64,000 nucleotides of DNA from Eubacteriales bacterium (lineage in GTDB: Bacteria > Bacillota > Clostridia > Oscillospirales > Butyricicoccaceae). The stretch is taken from positions 1-64,000 of the forward strand of contig JAUNSG010000001.1 of assembly GCA_030539335.1 (NCBI GenBank). Reading direction: 5' to 3'. The notes under the pieces are model-generated. The model worked only from the letters and a program-made list of their open reading frames with translations, made no database searches and was not told the origin of the DNA. The position numbers and the translations under genes were made by a program. Below are positions 39,575 through 49,553 of the stretch, one piece after another; positions within the stretch are counted from its first letter, which is position 1, and the number at the start of each line of letters is the position of its first letter.

Positions 39575-40332
39575 CTGTTGTATTAAAAGAAAATGAATGG
39601 GCACACGACATGATTCAATCAAATGACCTTGGAAAGAAACCATCTGAAACACTTCGTCGTGTCGCCAGATATTACCTAGACAATGGCTGCTCTCCTGTTG
39701 ATACTAGGAAGAGACTTGACTCATTTCTGATTAGGTGTGAGCCAACTTCTTCCCTACCGAAATGGTCAGATGCTTTGGATTATGCTGTAAGTCGAGCTGT
39801 AAAATATGAATCCATTAACATTGACAGCATTGATATCACAGATGCAGAGATGCGTAGAATTGATGCACTTGACGGGAAACAGATTAAAAGGTTAGCGTTC
39901 ACTCTGCTCTGTCTCGCTAAGTATTGGAAAATTGTGATTCCAGATGGTGATTACTGGGTAAATAATAAAGATACCGAGATTATGGCTCTGGCAAATATCA
40001 ATACATCTATCAAGAGACAAGGATTGATGTATTGGACGCTGCGGGAAGCTGGCATGGTGCAGTTCTCAAAAAAGGTGGACAACACTAATGTCAAAGTATG
40101 CTTTGTTGAAGACGGCGAGGCTATTTTACATATTACAGACTTTAGAAATCTTGGATATCAGTACCTGATGTATCATGGAGAACCTTATTTTGAGTGTGCT
40201 AATTGTGGCATAACAACGAAAATTAGTAACCCGGATAATAAACGCAGGCAAAAATATTGTAACGAATGTGCAGCTAAAATACATCTTCAACAAAGAGTTG
40301 CTTCGGTAATGAGACACAGAAACGCAGTATAA
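39571..40332 (+). CDS. zinc-finger protein linked to the phage RNA polymerase
   Basis: 253 aa, overlapping the polymerase stop by 4 nt (ATGA). N-terminal ~160 residues are helical and unrecognised; the C-terminus carries CANCGITTKISN and KYCNECA, a treble-clef-like zinc site, ending in a basic helix. Likely a DNA-binding partner or promoter-recognition factor of the polymerase, an inference from gene coupling. Confidence 0.65.
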   Translation: MTVVLKENEWAHDMIQSNDLGKKPSETLRRVARYYLDNGCSPVDTRKRLDSFLIRCEPTSSLPKWSDALDYAVSRAVKYESINIDSIDITDAEMRRIDALDGKQIKRLAFTLLCLAKYWKIVIPDGDYWVNNKDTEIMALANINTSIKRQGLMYWTLREAGMVQFSKKVDNTNVKVCFVEDGEAILHITDFRNLGYQYLMYHGEPYFECANCGITTKISNPDNKRRQKYCNECAAKIHLQQRVASVMRHRNAV

Positions 40333-40359
40333 ACCAAAAATTGTTGACATTTTATACAG

Positions 40360-40392
40360 GGTGTAATCCGTTGCCGCCCAACCGATTACACC
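40360..40392 (+). promoter_or_regulatory. 9-bp hairpin in short intergenic region
   Basis: GGTGTAATC and GATTACACC form a perfect stem with a 15-nt loop. No T-run follows; the sequence lies between the polymerase partner and the small gene at 40456, so it may stabilise mRNA or bind a regulator. Confidence 0.5.
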
Positions 40393-40455
40393 TCACTTGA
40401 TGAAATGCTTCTTATGAAAGGAAATATAACATTTTGAAAAGAAGGGTGAATAAAA

Positions 40456-40662
40456 GTGATTGCGATTAACAAATCAGAAAAAGAGGTTATCAGTAAGCGA
40501 CTGCCGAATGTGCATATCGTTCGTACAATGAAACAGAAGTCTAAACGACATCATTATTACTGCGAAGAAAACAAGCAAGTGATGCAACTTCTATCTGAGA
40601 TTCGTTGCGGCGCTGACAACCGGAAAGTTGGTGCCAAATATGAACATAGAAAGAAGAAATGA
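40456..40662 (+). CDS. small conserved phage protein (68 aa)
   Basis: MIAINKSEKEVISKRLPNVH, then basic MKQKSKRHHYYCEENKQVM, and a basic tail. Related short proteins are common in clostridial phages (recall). GTG start with AAGGGTG upstream. Function unknown. Confidence 0.6.
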   Translation: MIAINKSEKEVISKRLPNVHIVRTMKQKSKRHHYYCEENKQVMQLLSEIRCGADNRKVGAKYEHRKKK

Positions 40663-41827
40663 CGAAACTCAATTACAGTATCATAAGCGACTTGTCTACG
40701 GCAAACTCGTTGATAAGACTCTTTCAGATATAGACTATTCTGAACTCGCAGAGTTAGCATACGGACAATCTTACTCCAGCGATGTCGCTAGAAGGATGTT
40801 CTATGGAAGCAGGCGTACTCTTCAGTTAATGGACGAGGAGCATGTAATGTCCACAACTGATAACACTCTCCTATCCGAACTCGATGCAAAAATGATTGAG
40901 CTACGCAAGGAACGCCAAAAATTCTATGACCAACGAAATGCGTTCAACAAAATTGTTCGTGAGCGGTCGAGGCAAGAAGAGTTGAATGAAATTCTTGTCG
41001 ATGCTGTAAAGCACGGAGACTTACCACGTTTGAATTACGAACCTGCTTACATTGAGCCATCTACCAATGATTTACTCGTTAGTTTGAACGATATTCATTA
41101 CGGAATTGATATCAATAACGCATGGAATACATATAATCCCGATGTTTGCAGAGATATGATGCGAAAATATCTCGACCGTATTCTTTTTATCGCACAGACT
41201 CATCACAGCGAAAACTGTATCGTGTACAACTGTGGCGACAGTATCTCTGGGAAAATCCATCTTACAATTCAAATCACAAATAAAGAGAATGTAGTCGAGC
41301 AGATTAAGGGTGTTTCCGAGCTGATTGCAGAGTTTCTCGCAGAGCTTAGTTCACATTTTAATTCTGTAAAATATATAAGTGTGCCCGGTAATCACAGTAG
41401 GCTTGATACGAAAGAAAATTCCCCATACAACGAACGGATGGACGATTTGATTGAGTGGTATCTGGATGCCAGATTGCAGGATTTTGAGAACATTCATATT
41501 GATACGCAAAGCCGTGTAGACGCCACTATGTTTATTACAGACATTAGAGGTAAAACGTATCTTGGTGTGCATGGCGATTTTGATGGTAGTACGACAAAAA
41601 TTGCTGCGCTACAAGCAATGGCTCAGAGACCATTATATGCCGTTTTGTGCGGTCACAAACACCATAATATGTGTGATGAAGTACAAGGCGTAAAAATAGT
41701 AATGGCTGGAAGTTTTCTCGGTGTTGACGACTTCTGCATCCAAAAACGTATCTATGGCAAACCAGAACAAATGGTTTGTGTATGTGATAACACAGGTATC
41801 GTATGTCATTACGATATTGAATTATAA
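40640..41827 (+). CDS. phage metallophosphoesterase
   Basis: 395 aa. N-terminal ~130 residues are helical, then a calcineurin-like domain: NDIHYG, NCGDSISG, GNHSRLD, VHGDFDG and CGHKHHN. Phage genes of this type often sit just before replication/packaging genes and act on nucleic-acid ends; substrate unknown. ATG 40640 overlaps the previous gene; a TTG 12 nt earlier is an alternative. Confidence 0.82.
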   Translation: MNIERRNDETQLQYHKRLVYGKLVDKTLSDIDYSELAELAYGQSYSSDVARRMFYGSRRTLQLMDEEHVMSTTDNTLLSELDAKMIELRKERQKFYDQRNAFNKIVRERSRQEELNEILVDAVKHGDLPRLNYEPAYIEPSTNDLLVSLNDIHYGIDINNAWNTYNPDVCRDMMRKYLDRILFIAQTHHSENCIVYNCGDSISGKIHLTIQITNKENVVEQIKGVSELIAEFLAELSSHFNSVKYISVPGNHSRLDTKENSPYNERMDDLIEWYLDARLQDFENIHIDTQSRVDATMFITDIRGKTYLGVHGDFDGSTTKIAALQAMAQRPLYAVLCGHKHHNMCDEVQGVKIVMAGSFLGVDDFCIQKRIYGKPEQMVCVCDNTGIVCHYDIEL

Positions 41828-41832
41828 ACTTC

Positions 41833-41860
41833 GCCGGAGGTAATCATCTCCGGCTTTTAT
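41833..41860 (+). terminator. intrinsic terminator
   Basis: GCCGGAG-GTAATCAT-CTCCGGC followed by TTTTAT, right after the phosphoesterase stop and before tRNA-Tyr. Confidence 0.85.
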
Positions 41861-41863
41861 TAT

Positions 41864-41947
41864 GGGAAGTTATACCGTAAGTGGCAGCGGGGCAGACTGT
41901 AAATCTGTTACCTTCGGGTTCGGGTGGTTCGACTCCATCACTTCCCA
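41864..41947 (+). tRNA. tRNA-Tyr (GUA)
   Basis: Acceptor GGGAAGT pairs with ACTTCCC; anticodon stem CAGAC/ATCTG region encloses CTGTAAA, anticodon GUA. A long variable arm (CCTTCGGGTTCGGG) and a GTGGTTCGACTCCATC T-arm are visible. CCA is not encoded. Confidence 0.93.
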
Positions 41948-41991
41948 TTGACATTATTAACCCAGTATAGACACAAGGAGGTGACTTGCGT

Positions 41992-43017
41992 ATGGCACGA
42001 AAGACGAAAATGAATAGCATTACCACTCCTGAGTTGCTGTCGCAGGTATCCGCCGAAAACAAAGAACTACTCTCTGATTTCTTGGATTATCTGCGCTCCG
42101 TTCAGAGAAGTGAGGCAACAATTGCCGGATATGAAAACGATATCCAAATTGCATGGGTATGGAATCTTCTGCACAACAATAATATCCCATATCCGGAATG
42201 GACAAAACGGCAGATTGTAAGATATCAGAACTGGTTACTGAATGAAAACGGTAATAGCCCCGCAAGAGTCAAACGATTAAAGGCTTCTCTGTCAAGCCTC
42301 GGTAACTACATTGAAAATGTATTGGATGAGGATTATCCAAATTTCAGAAATATCATCAACAAGGTAGAAAGTCCGGTTAATCAGCCGGTGCGCGAGAAAA
42401 CTGTATTTACAGATAATCAAATCAACACGTTGCTTAATGAACTTACAATCAAAGGTCACTATGATAAAGCCTGCGCTGTTGCTCTCGCTCTATATTCCGG
42501 ACGAAGAAAATCTGAAATTTTGCGCTTCCATGTAAGTGATTTCAGCGACGATAAGCTCGTGTGTGGCGGCAGTTTATACAAAACCGGAAAAATCAGAACA
42601 AAAGGACGTGGCATTCAGGGTAAGCAGTTGGAATGCTTCTGTCTTGCAAAACAGTTCAAACCATATTTACAAAGATGGATGAGTTATCGTGAAGAGCACG
42701 GCATTGAAAGTGAGTGGCTTTTCCCATCCAAAACAAATCCAGACGAACATATGGGTGTTTCTACTATGAATAGTTGGGCTACAACTTTCAGCAGGATTCT
42801 CGGAGTCGATTTCTACTGGCACGCTATGAGACATATGACTGTCACGATGTTTATTCGAGCCGGTATTCCAGAAACGGCTATCCAGCAATATATTGGATGG
42901 TCTGATATTTCGATGGTGCCTGTATATTCTGATATTCAGGCGGATGAGCATTTAGGTATGTACTTCAACGAAAATGGTATTGTGTCGCCTGAGCAGAAAT
43001 CACTCTCCGACATCTAA
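41992..43017 (+). CDS. tyrosine recombinase
   Basis: 341 aa. N-terminal SAM-like DNA-binding domain (residues ~20-110), then the catalytic domain with Arg in SGRRKSE, a Lys region, HAMRHMT (HxxR), the IGW box and the nucleophile Tyr in PVYSDI. Unrelated in sequence to the 2804-3616 enzyme. It may be the phage integrase or a resolvase. AAGGAGGTGA precedes ATG 41992. Lies just after a tRNA gene, a common position for phage integrases, though no att site could be assigned. Confidence 0.88.
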   Translation: MARKTKMNSITTPELLSQVSAENKELLSDFLDYLRSVQRSEATIAGYENDIQIAWVWNLLHNNNIPYPEWTKRQIVRYQNWLLNENGNSPARVKRLKASLSSLGNYIENVLDEDYPNFRNIINKVESPVNQPVREKTVFTDNQINTLLNELTIKGHYDKACAVALALYSGRRKSEILRFHVSDFSDDKLVCGGSLYKTGKIRTKGRGIQGKQLECFCLAKQFKPYLQRWMSYREEHGIESEWLFPSKTNPDEHMGVSTMNSWATTFSRILGVDFYWHAMRHMTVTMFIRAGIPETAIQQYIGWSDISMVPVYSDIQADEHLGMYFNENGIVSPEQKSLSDI

Positions 43018-43042
43018 TCACAACCGAAGAAAAGGAGTACAT

Positions 43043-43504
43043 ATGAACAAGAATGATTTTATAAAGTGCGTTTCAGAATTGCTACGCACAAATGATGTAA
43101 AAAAGCCTGTTTCCATACCGAAGCAGGTTTTTCATATTTCCGATGATGAAGGAAATTCAAAGGATTTCACAATCAAAAAGACGGACAAAGCAGTTCTTTA
43201 CACCAAGGATGATGTCACTACTATTGTGGATGCATGTTTATATGTCATCCAAGAATCGCTAAAGCAAGGCGAACCAATCAACTTTCGTGGTTTTGGAACA
43301 TTAGGGTTAAATTATCGCAAGCCACGAGCAACCAAATGTGTGAATACAGATGAAGAGGTTGTTATTGAGGGACGATATGTTCCAAAGTTTACATTCGGAA
43401 ATGACCTTAGAATGTGCGCCAAAATATACGAACTGTCATTAAACGACAAGTTGAGCGAGCCGGAGCCGGTCTACGATGAAACAGATGAAGGAGGTATCGA
43501 ATAA
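43043..43504 (+). CDS. HU/IHF-like protein, divergent (153 aa)
   Basis: Contains the HU-like TIVDACLYVIQESLKQGEPI followed by INFRGFGTLGLNYRKP, with an extra N-terminal ~60 residues. Longer than normal HU. Probably packages or bends phage DNA. AAAGGAG precedes ATG 43043. Confidence 0.8.
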   Translation: MNKNDFIKCVSELLRTNDVKKPVSIPKQVFHISDDEGNSKDFTIKKTDKAVLYTKDDVTTIVDACLYVIQESLKQGEPINFRGFGTLGLNYRKPRATKCVNTDEEVVIEGRYVPKFTFGNDLRMCAKIYELSLNDKLSEPEPVYDETDEGGIE

Positions 43505-43506
43505 TC

Positions 43507-44523
43507 ATGGCAATTGAAATGAGTTCGGACACTGCTATCTGTTCCAGATGCGGCAGGAAATACAGTCGAAGAAAGGGATATTTTCCCGTAAGCTATGCCA
43601 TCCTTCATAAAGGAATTGGTTATATTCCTGTGTGTAAAGAGTGCATTGATGCCATGTATAATACCTATCTGGCACAATGCAACAATGCTAAAGATGCTGT
43701 CCGGCAAATGTGCAGAAAACTCGACCTGTACTGGAGCGAGTCTGTATACGAGATTGTATCTCGTAAAAGTACCACACGCTCTATGATGACGCAATATATT
43801 GCTAAGATAAATTCAGTCTCGTATGCAGGCAAAAGCTACGATGATACACTGTCCGAGGAGGGAACACTTTGGAATTTCAATCAAGATATAGAAGATGATT
43901 CCGATTATGATAATTCCGACATTGCCCAAGAACAGGCTTTGGAAACTCCAGAAGAAATTATTGCATTCTGGGGTTCTGGCTACTCTGACGAGATGTATCA
44001 CGAACTGGAGCAGCGAAGACAATATTGGATGTCTAAATTCCCGGAAGGAACGGAGCTTGATGTCGGTACTGAAGCATTGATTAGGCAAATCTGCTCTCTT
44101 GAACTTGACATCAACCGTGACAGAATCGCCGGAAAGTCTGTTGATAAAAGTGTAAACGCACTAAACAATCTGTTAGGAAGTGCGAACTTGAAGCCAACAC
44201 AGCAGAAAGCTGATGGTGACAGTGCGCAAGAGAACACACCATTTGGTGTCTGGATAAGAAGATGGGAGACAAAGCGCCCAGTTCCAGACCCCGACCCTGA
44301 ATTAGAAGATGTTGATGGAATTATCAGATATATCAGTATCTGGTTTCTTGGTCATTTATGCAAAATGCTTGGTATTAAGAATACTTATTGCCGACTTTAC
44401 GAAGAAGAAATTGCAAAGATGCGTGTTGACCGTCCAGAGTATGAAGATGAAGACGATGAGACATTATTCAACGACATATTTGGTGGGAGCAACTCCGTAG
44501 AAGAAAATGAATCGGACGGATAG
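43507..44523 (+). CDS. probable terminase small subunit / zinc-knuckle packaging protein
   Basis: 338 aa. N-terminal Cys knuckle (CSRCGRKYSRRKG, later CKEC), helical middle and an acidic C-terminus (EYEDEDDETLFNDIFGG). It lies directly upstream of the large terminase, overlapping it, which is the normal position of the small subunit; sequence identity alone does not prove it. The zinc knuckle is unusual for TerS. Confidence 0.6.
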   Translation: MAIEMSSDTAICSRCGRKYSRRKGYFPVSYAILHKGIGYIPVCKECIDAMYNTYLAQCNNAKDAVRQMCRKLDLYWSESVYEIVSRKSTTRSMMTQYIAKINSVSYAGKSYDDTLSEEGTLWNFNQDIEDDSDYDNSDIAQEQALETPEEIIAFWGSGYSDEMYHELEQRRQYWMSKFPEGTELDVGTEALIRQICSLELDINRDRIAGKSVDKSVNALNNLLGSANLKPTQQKADGDSAQENTPFGVWIRRWETKRPVPDPDPELEDVDGIIRYISIWFLGHLCKMLGIKNTYCRLYEEEIAKMRVDRPEYEDEDDETLFNDIFGGSNSVEENESDG

Positions 44524-46306
44524 AATTTTACTTGGCGTTTCCGTATGGTGCGCCTATTACAGAAGTAATCCCCATCGGTTTGCTCATGACTATCTTCATC
44601 TAAACCTACATCTTTTTCAAAAAATTCTAATTGTAATGATGAACTGGTCTTCGACTACTGTATTCATCGGCAGCCGTGGTATCGGTAAGTCATTCTTGAG
44701 CGCAGTATTCTGTGTGATACGGTGCATATTGTATCCGGGTACAAAGATATGTATTGCATCCGGTACACGAGGACAGGCAATCAATGTCCTAGAGAAAATT
44801 ATTCTCGAATTAAAACCAAACTCACCTGAGCTTGCAGCAGAAATTGATGATAAGCAAACCAAGATAAATGGAACGAATGCTCAAATTGTCTTTAAGAATT
44901 CTTCCTATATCAAGGTTGTCACTGCGTCAGACTCTGCCCGTGGTAACAGAGCAAACCTGCTTCTTTTGGATGAGTTTAGAATGATTGCAAAAGATGTCAT
45001 TGACACAATTCTCAGAAAGTTCCTCACTCAAAAACGTATGCCAAGGTATGAGGCATTAACCAAGGAGGAACGTAAGGCTGAATATGCAAAGGAGAAAAAT
45101 AAAACTATGTATCTCTCTTCTGCTTATTTCGTTGACCACTGGAGCTATCTCAAATGTACTGATACCTGTCGTTTTATGATAGATGACAGGAAGAAACAGT
45201 TTGTATGTGGTCTTCCATATCAGCTTTCAGTTACTGAAGGATTGCTCGACTCCGAGACTGTTGCAGATGAAATGGCTGAGACTGACTTCAATGAAATCAA
45301 ATTCCAGATGGAGTACGAGGCGTTGTGGTATGGAAACACAGACGGCTCGTTTTTTGATTATAACTCTATTTCCAAAAATAGAAAAATCAAATATCCTATG
45401 CTGCCTGATAAACTGGCATCCAAACTTGGTAATGCTCAGAACGTCCGCATACCAGCAAAGCTGAACGGAGAAATTCGTATTTTGTCAGCCGATATAGCTT
45501 TGATGACCAGTAGAAAAAACAATAATGACGCAACAGCCGTATTTATCAATCAGCTTATGCCGACTAAAGCAGGACGGTATACAAGCAATATTGTGTACAC
45601 CGATGTCTGTGAAGGATTGCGAACAGATGACCAAGCACTTATGATACGAAAACTCTATGACGAGTATCAGTGTGATTATATTGTACTGGATACTAACGGT
45701 ATTGGTCTTGGTGTTTACGACTGCCTTGCAAGAGACATCGTTGATACTGAAACTGGTGAAATATATCCTGCTGTATCATGTTGTAATAATGCAGAAATGG
45801 CATCACGCTGCACAGTAATTGGTGCGGACAAGGTCGTTTGGTCGATTAAAGCCAGCGCACAGTTTAACTCCGACTGTGCTTATTTGTTACGTGAGGCGTT
45901 CAAAAGCGGAAGAATCCGCTTGTTATGCACCGAGTATGATGCTGAGGAAATTCTTAGTGATATCAGAGGGTATTCTTCGTTAAGTTCTGCTGAAAAGTTG
46001 CAGATTCAGATGCCATACATCAACACCACCCTGCTGGTCGATGAATTGACAAAGCTACAGCACGAAGAATCTGGCGGCAAGGTAAAGATATTTGAAAGGT
46101 CTGGAATGCGGAAAGACCGTTACTCCAGTCTGTCATACAACTACTATGTGGCGATACAGCTTGAAAACAAGATGAGCAAACGGCAAAGTGCTAACGCCAG
46201 TGCTTCCGACATGTTCATTATCAAGCCGCCAAACTATAGAGGAAAAACAAAAGGAAAGGCGGTGAGTACAATAAATGGCAAGAAGAAATGCGCGAGCTGG
46301 TTCTAA
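44507..46306 (+). CDS. terL: terminase large subunit
   Basis: 599 aa. ATPase: Walker A GSRGIGKS (Lys61) and Walker B LLLLDEF (Asp155-Glu156), with an Ala-rich coupling region. Nuclease domain: SADIAL, VLDTNGIG and KDRYSSL acidic patches. Packages phage DNA into the prohead and cuts it. The C-terminal ~40 residues are low complexity. Overlaps the portal gene by 32 nt. Confidence 0.93.
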   Translation: MNRTDRILLGVSVWCAYYRSNPHRFAHDYLHLNLHLFQKILIVMMNWSSTTVFIGSRGIGKSFLSAVFCVIRCILYPGTKICIASGTRGQAINVLEKIILELKPNSPELAAEIDDKQTKINGTNAQIVFKNSSYIKVVTASDSARGNRANLLLLDEFRMIAKDVIDTILRKFLTQKRMPRYEALTKEERKAEYAKEKNKTMYLSSAYFVDHWSYLKCTDTCRFMIDDRKKQFVCGLPYQLSVTEGLLDSETVADEMAETDFNEIKFQMEYEALWYGNTDGSFFDYNSISKNRKIKYPMLPDKLASKLGNAQNVRIPAKLNGEIRILSADIALMTSRKNNNDATAVFINQLMPTKAGRYTSNIVYTDVCEGLRTDDQALMIRKLYDEYQCDYIVLDTNGIGLGVYDCLARDIVDTETGEIYPAVSCCNNAEMASRCTVIGADKVVWSIKASAQFNSDCAYLLREAFKSGRIRLLCTEYDAEEILSDIRGYSSLSSAEKLQIQMPYINTTLLVDELTKLQHEESGGKVKIFERSGMRKDRYSSLSYNYYVAIQLENKMSKRQSANASASDMFIIKPPNYRGKTKGKAVSTINGKKKCASWF

Positions 46307-47768
46307 AAGAAATGTAGATGTCGAAGGTTTTATCGGTATATCAAGTAGGTTTGCACAGCTCAACAAGCTTATTACCAGAGACTTGAACAACAATACCAGC
46401 ACTCCTACGTTCTCTTTGTATTCAAAGGACGATATTCAGACCTATCTGAGCAATCCATATACATATGAACAACAGCTTCGCAAAGCAGTAACTTACATTT
46501 ATGGTGCAAGCAGCCATTTCCGTAGACTGATTCAGTATTTTGTTGGATTGTCTGACCTAGCTTATGTGGTTGAGCCATATAAGATTGACCCAAAGAAGGC
46601 GAATACAAAGACAATCAATAACAATTATCGGAAAGTGCTGAATCTTTTATCTTCGATGAATATCAAAACTCAGTTCCCGAAAGTTCTGACTGTGTGCCTG
46701 CGAGAAGATGTTTTCTATGGAACTCTGTGGGTAACAAATGATAGCGTAACCATTCAGCAGTTGCCGAGCGACTACTGCTCTATTTCCACAATTGAAGGAA
46801 ATGTGCCAAATGTTACTTTTGACTTTTCGTACTTTGATTCCAACAGCGCACTACTGGAATATTATCCGGCTGAATTTCAAACGAAATACAGGCAGTATCA
46901 GGCAAGCCGAATGACGAGATGGATTGAACTTGACTCTCCTACTTCATTTGCCATCAAGTGCAACAGCGATATTCTTGACTATGCACTTCCTCCGTTTGCC
47001 GGATTACTGCGAGAACTTTACGATATCGAAGATTACAAGCAGATGAAAGAGACCAAAACGGCTCTGGAAAACTATGCAATGCTTACCATGAAACTTCCGA
47101 TGGAAAAGGACGGTACTTGGGGTATCGACCTACCAAAAGCGAAAGAATTTTGGCGCAATCTTGATTCTGTGCTTCCAGATGAGGTTGGTTCCGTCCTGTC
47201 GCCTATGGATATTAACAAAATAAGTTTTGAAAAGTCTAACACCGGAGACACCGATACGGTATCCGAGGCAGAGCAGCATATGTTCTCCGCCGCTGGTGTG
47301 TCTTCCCTGCTTTTCAACAACGAAAAAGCTTCTTCCAATGCGCTGTTGCTTTCTATCAAAGCAGACCAAGCTATCACTTATGGCATTGTGAAGAATATTC
47401 AGGATGCAATTAACCGTTTTCTGCAGGCTCAAAGCTACGGGAAAAATTTCAAGGTAAATTTCTTGAATATTTCACAGTATAACGCAAAGGAAGCCGGAGA
47501 TGCATACTTAAAAGCAGCTTCATATGGTATGCCAACCATATCTTACTATTGTGCTTCTCAGGGACTTGGACAAGCGGAGTTGGACTCCATGAGTTTCTTA
47601 GAAACAGAAGTTCTTGGGTTACAAGATATGTTTCGCCCATTACAAAGTTCCTCTCAGATAAGCTCTGATGACCTTGACAGCACAGCAGCAACCGATGAGG
47701 GCGGTGCTCCTAAAAAGGAACTCGGCGAGGTATCTGATAGCAGAGAAATAAATTCTGAGGAAGAGTAA
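46275..47768 (+). CDS. portal protein
   Basis: 497 aa. A beta/alpha pattern with SLSNPYTYEQQL-like helices, ENYAMLTMKLPME, GDTDTVSEAEQHM and an acidic/Ser-rich tail, typical of phage portal proteins, which form the 12-mer DNA gate of the head. Position right after TerL supports it. Confidence 0.82.
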   Translation: MARRNARAGSKRNVDVEGFIGISSRFAQLNKLITRDLNNNTSTPTFSLYSKDDIQTYLSNPYTYEQQLRKAVTYIYGASSHFRRLIQYFVGLSDLAYVVEPYKIDPKKANTKTINNNYRKVLNLLSSMNIKTQFPKVLTVCLREDVFYGTLWVTNDSVTIQQLPSDYCSISTIEGNVPNVTFDFSYFDSNSALLEYYPAEFQTKYRQYQASRMTRWIELDSPTSFAIKCNSDILDYALPPFAGLLRELYDIEDYKQMKETKTALENYAMLTMKLPMEKDGTWGIDLPKAKEFWRNLDSVLPDEVGSVLSPMDINKISFEKSNTGDTDTVSEAEQHMFSAAGVSSLLFNNEKASSNALLLSIKADQAITYGIVKNIQDAINRFLQAQSYGKNFKVNFLNISQYNAKEAGDAYLKAASYGMPTISYYCASQGLGQAELDSMSFLETEVLGLQDMFRPLQSSSQISSDDLDSTAATDEGGAPKKELGEVSDSREINSEEE

Positions 47769-47779
47769 AGGAGCTGAAT

Positions 47780-47956
47780 ATGGAACATTTCTTATATGTG
47801 TTCAGCGAGAGGGAACGAGACGATATGCTCGCAATGAACTACACGCTGATAAAGTCTGATGAAACAAAACATATATACGTGTTTGAGAATCGAGAGGAAT
47901 TGCATTTTGATTTGACTGATGTAAATGCTATCCCCTCCGATACTCTCACATTCTGA
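47780..47956 (+). CDS. small hypothetical protein (58 aa)
   Basis: MEHFLYVFSERERDDMLAMN ... FDLTDVNAIPSDTLTF. AAAGGAG 6 nt upstream. It lies between portal and terminator and is probably translated. No family recognised. Confidence 0.6.
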   Translation: MEHFLYVFSERERDDMLAMNYTLIKSDETKHIYVFENREELHFDLTDVNAIPSDTLTF

Positions 47957-47965
47957 TAGATACTG

Positions 47966-47995
47966 CCCTGCACATTCACTTGTGCAGGGTTTTCT
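47966..47995 (+). terminator. intrinsic terminator
   Basis: CCCTGCAC-ATTCACTT-GTGCAGGG, an 8-bp stem, followed by TTTTCT. It separates the packaging genes from the capsid genes. Confidence 0.88.
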
Positions 47996-48012
47996 AATAT
48001 GAGGAGGTTAGG

Positions 48013-49533
48013 ATGGATAAAGTCTTAAACATGACATATGCATCGTCTCTAACCAATCTCTGTGAAGTCAATTCTTCGTTTGATACAGGTGTCCTGCGTA
48101 TCTGTTACACAGGCGAAAACAGAAACAAGTCGTTTCTCTCCAAAGAAGCAATTACAAAAAGCATTCCGACTCTCTATAACTGCCCTATTGTATGCAATTA
48201 CGACAGAGAATCAGATACTCTGGGCGGTCATGACATGGAAATCGTGTGTGATGGTGATGGCAATCTGAGAATTGTGAATGTAACAACACCTGTTGGTGTG
48301 ATTCCGGAATCTGCAAAAGTATGGTTCGAGGATTACACAGAGGATGATGGAACAGTACATGAATATCTCTACGCTGAAGTCCTGCTTTGGAAACGACAGG
48401 AAGCGTACAGGAAGATTAAAAATGATGGCATCACTGCTCATTCTATGGAAATCAAGGTAAAAAGCGGAAAGTCCGTTGATGGCGTATATCACGTTGCTGA
48501 TTTTGAGTTTAACGCCTTTGCATTGATTGGCGTTACCCCATGCTTTGAAAGCTCCGCACTGGAAATGTTCTCAAAGAATAATTTCAAGCAGCAGATGTCC
48601 GAGATGATGCAGGACTTAAAGGAGACATTTACAACGGTCAATCCCTCGAAAGAGGATGACAATACACACCCACAAAACTATTCGATGGAAGGAGGAGAAA
48701 AGGTATTGGAAGACAAAATGAACTTAGCTGCCAAGTACGGCATTGATGTTGATAAACTCGACTTTTCTATCGAGGACTTTACTGTAGAAGAGCTTACTGA
48801 AAAGTTTGAAGCTATGAAAAACGACGATGAAAAAGGCGAACCCGATGGTAAGTTTGCGCTGACAAGTAACATGGTTGAGGAAATCAACCGTGTATTAACG
48901 GCTGAAAAAGTTACTCGTGATTGGGGCGAATGTCCAAGGTATTGCTATGTTGATTGCGACATCGAAGCTGGTGAAGTTTACTGCTGGGACAGAAACGACT
49001 GGCTCTTATATGGATTCGCATTCTCCGTAGATGGCGACAGTATCAACATTGATTTTGAAAGCAAGAAACGCAAGAAATATGTCATTGCTGATTTCGATGG
49101 TGGCGAACAGGCATCTCCTATTGCTCCAGTATTTGAGCTAATGGAAAACAAGCTGAAGGACTACGCCGAAATCGAAACGAAATTCAATGCTGCCTCCGAT
49201 ACGATTACGTCTATGACAGCAGAGCTTGACGAGCTTCGTCAGTTTAAGACCGATACAGAAAACGCTACGGCAATGGTTGAGCGTGAAGAGGTCTTCGCTC
49301 AGTTTGAAGACTTAGTTGGTATTGAGGCATTCGAGACTCTCAAGGATGACTGTATGAAATACGACTTAGAGACTCTGGAAGAGAAATGCTTTGCCATTCG
49401 TGGAAGAAATGGTGCTGCACTTAAATTTTCTGCTAAGGAGAAAGCTCCGAAGCTGAAAGTTCCAAAAACTGATATTTCCAATGAACCTTATGGCGGACTC
49501 TTCGTGAAGTACGCAAATACAGGTTCCAACTAA
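48013..49533 (+). CDS. capsid maturation protease fused to scaffold-like region
   Basis: 506 aa. N-terminal ~190 residues carry the protease-like IPESAKVWFE and ITAHSMEIKV (candidate His-Ser of the prohead protease dyad). The C-terminal half is acidic and coiled-coil (TAELDELRQFKTDTE), suggestive of a scaffold. Fused protease/scaffold proteins are common upstream of HK97 capsids. AGGAGG 5 nt before the ATG. Confidence 0.68.
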   Translation: MDKVLNMTYASSLTNLCEVNSSFDTGVLRICYTGENRNKSFLSKEAITKSIPTLYNCPIVCNYDRESDTLGGHDMEIVCDGDGNLRIVNVTTPVGVIPESAKVWFEDYTEDDGTVHEYLYAEVLLWKRQEAYRKIKNDGITAHSMEIKVKSGKSVDGVYHVADFEFNAFALIGVTPCFESSALEMFSKNNFKQQMSEMMQDLKETFTTVNPSKEDDNTHPQNYSMEGGEKVLEDKMNLAAKYGIDVDKLDFSIEDFTVEELTEKFEAMKNDDEKGEPDGKFALTSNMVEEINRVLTAEKVTRDWGECPRYCYVDCDIEAGEVYCWDRNDWLLYGFAFSVDGDSINIDFESKKRKKYVIADFDGGEQASPIAPVFELMENKLKDYAEIETKFNAASDTITSMTAELDELRQFKTDTENATAMVEREEVFAQFEDLVGIEAFETLKDDCMKYDLETLEEKCFAIRGRNGAALKFSAKEKAPKLKVPKTDISNEPYGGLFVKYANTGSN

Positions 49534-49553
49534 AAACAGGAGGTAAAGATATT

